Position numbers and translations under genes: made by a program. From an uncultured Collinsella sp. (lineage in GTDB: Bacteria; Actinomycetota; Coriobacteriia; Coriobacteriales; Coriobacteriaceae), in the NCBI GenBank assembly GCA_905207425.1, contig CAJLLB010000016.1:1-25896 (forward strand): DNA of 25,896 nucleotides, in the 5' to 3' direction. The notes beneath the pieces are model-generated. The model had not been told where the DNA came from. It saw nothing but the letters and a program-made list of their open reading frames with translations, and did not search any database. Below are positions 25,540-25,896 of this stretch, piece by piece (positions within the stretch are counted from its first letter, which is position 1; each line of letters opens with the position of its first letter).

Positions 25540-25582
25540 GGGCCCGCCATTAGTTTACTTTTAGGCACACTCCGCAGGACGC
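25540..25582. repeat. lone left half of the nested palindrome family (P2)
   Basis: A 29-base arm starting GGGCCCGCCATTAGTTTAC is followed by ACTCCGCAGGACGC, the same junction as in P1. The complementary right arm is missing, so the hairpin cannot form. An ACCGAGGACG remnant is at about 25653. Confidence 0.45.
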
Positions 25583-25664
25583 AAGAAGCCCTCGCCGCAC
25601 TCCACATTAGGCGCGAAGCGCACTTTATTTTCATCAGCTTTAATCCCTGAAGACCGAGGACGAA

Positions 25665-25792
25665 GGGGCCCGACGGGTTTCCCTCTGAATGCATTCCGCA
25701 GCACGAAGCCCCCTTATCCGCAGCTCCGAAGGAGCAGGATAAGGGGGCTTCAAGTGCGAGGACGCATTCAGAGGGAAACCCGTCGGGTCCCG
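25665..25792 (-). terminator. nested palindrome P3 after ppc
   Basis: Outer 28-bp arms (25665-25692 and 25765-25792) are complementary with one mismatch; the left one includes CCCGACGGGTTTCCCTCTGA. Inside, ATTCCGCAGCACG and AAGTGCGAGGACG flank an inner hairpin (GAAGCCCCCTTATCC with a one-base bulge opposite, 25705-25752). It lies 22 bp past the ppc stop, matching the 24 bp between larD and P1. Confidence 0.75.
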
Positions 25793-25814
25793 GTGAGAGC
25801 CACAGGGCTATCGA

Positions 25815-25896
25815 TTACCCCGTGTTCTGCAATCCTGCCGAGACGCCGGTCACAGTCGAAAGAATCAGGCTCATGTACTCGGCCTTCTTCTCCTCG
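25815..25896 (-). CDS. ppc: phosphoenolpyruvate carboxylase, C-terminal end
   Basis: The last 26 codons and TAA stop of a leftward gene enter from the right edge and end LILSTVTGVSAGLQNTG. PEP carboxylases of bacteria end in a near-identical LTxxGIAAGxxNTG tail, whose C-terminal glycine lies at the active/effector site. The enzyme makes oxaloacetate from PEP and bicarbonate. Only the tail is visible, so identity rests on this motif; palindrome P3 follows as probable terminator. Confidence 0.75.
   Translation of the reverse strand, partial: EEKKAEYMSLILSTVTGVSAGLQNTG

Larger units (their letters stand above)
24934..25814. other. 881-bp repeat-rich gap between larA and ppc
   Basis: No open frame here looks coding. 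From left to right it holds: the larA leader; a wobble-paired GC hairpin on the minus strand at about 25062-25090 (GGTCGCGGTCCC with GGGGTCGCGGCC), followed by GTTTTG; two TTGCATAAA boxes 21 bp apart (25173-25206); element A2 (25231-25499); a lone half of the palindrome family (25540-25582); and nested palindrome P3 (25665-25792) right after ppc. Confidence 0.6.

Noticed and set aside
25440..25694. 84-aa minus-strand open frame
   Set aside because: It covers repeat arms of A2, P2 and P3 and has no coding signature or plausible ribosome site.

Overview
The window looks like chromosomal DNA of a high-GC gut actinobacterium of class Coriobacteriia, most likely Collinsella or a close relative. 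This is inferred from gene content, codon use and intergenic style; no search was run. Most genes are housekeeping or carbohydrate-catabolism genes on the minus strand.

Layout. (1) 1-6507 is a hexuronate block. The first ~115 bases read as an RHS/YD-repeat fragment on the plus strand and abut a truncated altronate dehydratase (uxaA). Tagaturonate reductase (uxaB), a GPH/MFS sugar-acid symporter and glucuronate isomerase (uxaC) follow, all transcribed leftward from a promoter region with two identical 14-bp palindromes. A LacI-family regulator lies just upstream. Together these would import hexuronates and convert them to 2-keto-3-deoxygluconate. (2) 6652-9982 is a ferrous-iron uptake locus: two FeoA proteins, FeoB and a small FeoB-associated Cys-rich membrane protein, with a DtxR-like palindrome before feoB. 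(3) 10171-12304 holds an HPr-like protein with Asp at position 46 and an APC amino-acid permease, separated by a ~227-bp element with long terminal inverted repeats. (4) 12458-17319 is a beta-galactosidase locus (ebgA-ebgC) with a divergent LacI regulator and three CAACCGGTTG operators between them. (5) 17563-20242 holds aspS and serB, divergently oriented. (6) 20357-24933 is a lactate-racemase locus in two convergent arms: larB (frameshifted), larC1 and a TetR gene on the plus strand, and larA-larD on the minus strand. No LarC2 or LarE is present. (7) 24934-25814 is a repeat-rich gap, followed by the last 26 codons of phosphoenolpyruvate carboxylase (ppc).

The least explained material is intergenic. 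It contains inverted-repeat-bounded elements of ~200-270 bp (5190-5421, 10513-10739, 25231-25499), two long nested palindromes just downstream of gene ends (22726-22850, 25665-25792) with a lone half copy at 25540-25582, and a tandem pair of hairpins with compensatory stem changes (17326-17431). The lar locus stands out among the genes: larB carries an apparent 5-nt deletion, LarC has only its N-terminal half, and the aquaporin-like LarD has an altered second NPA motif, while LarA keeps all its catalytic residues.
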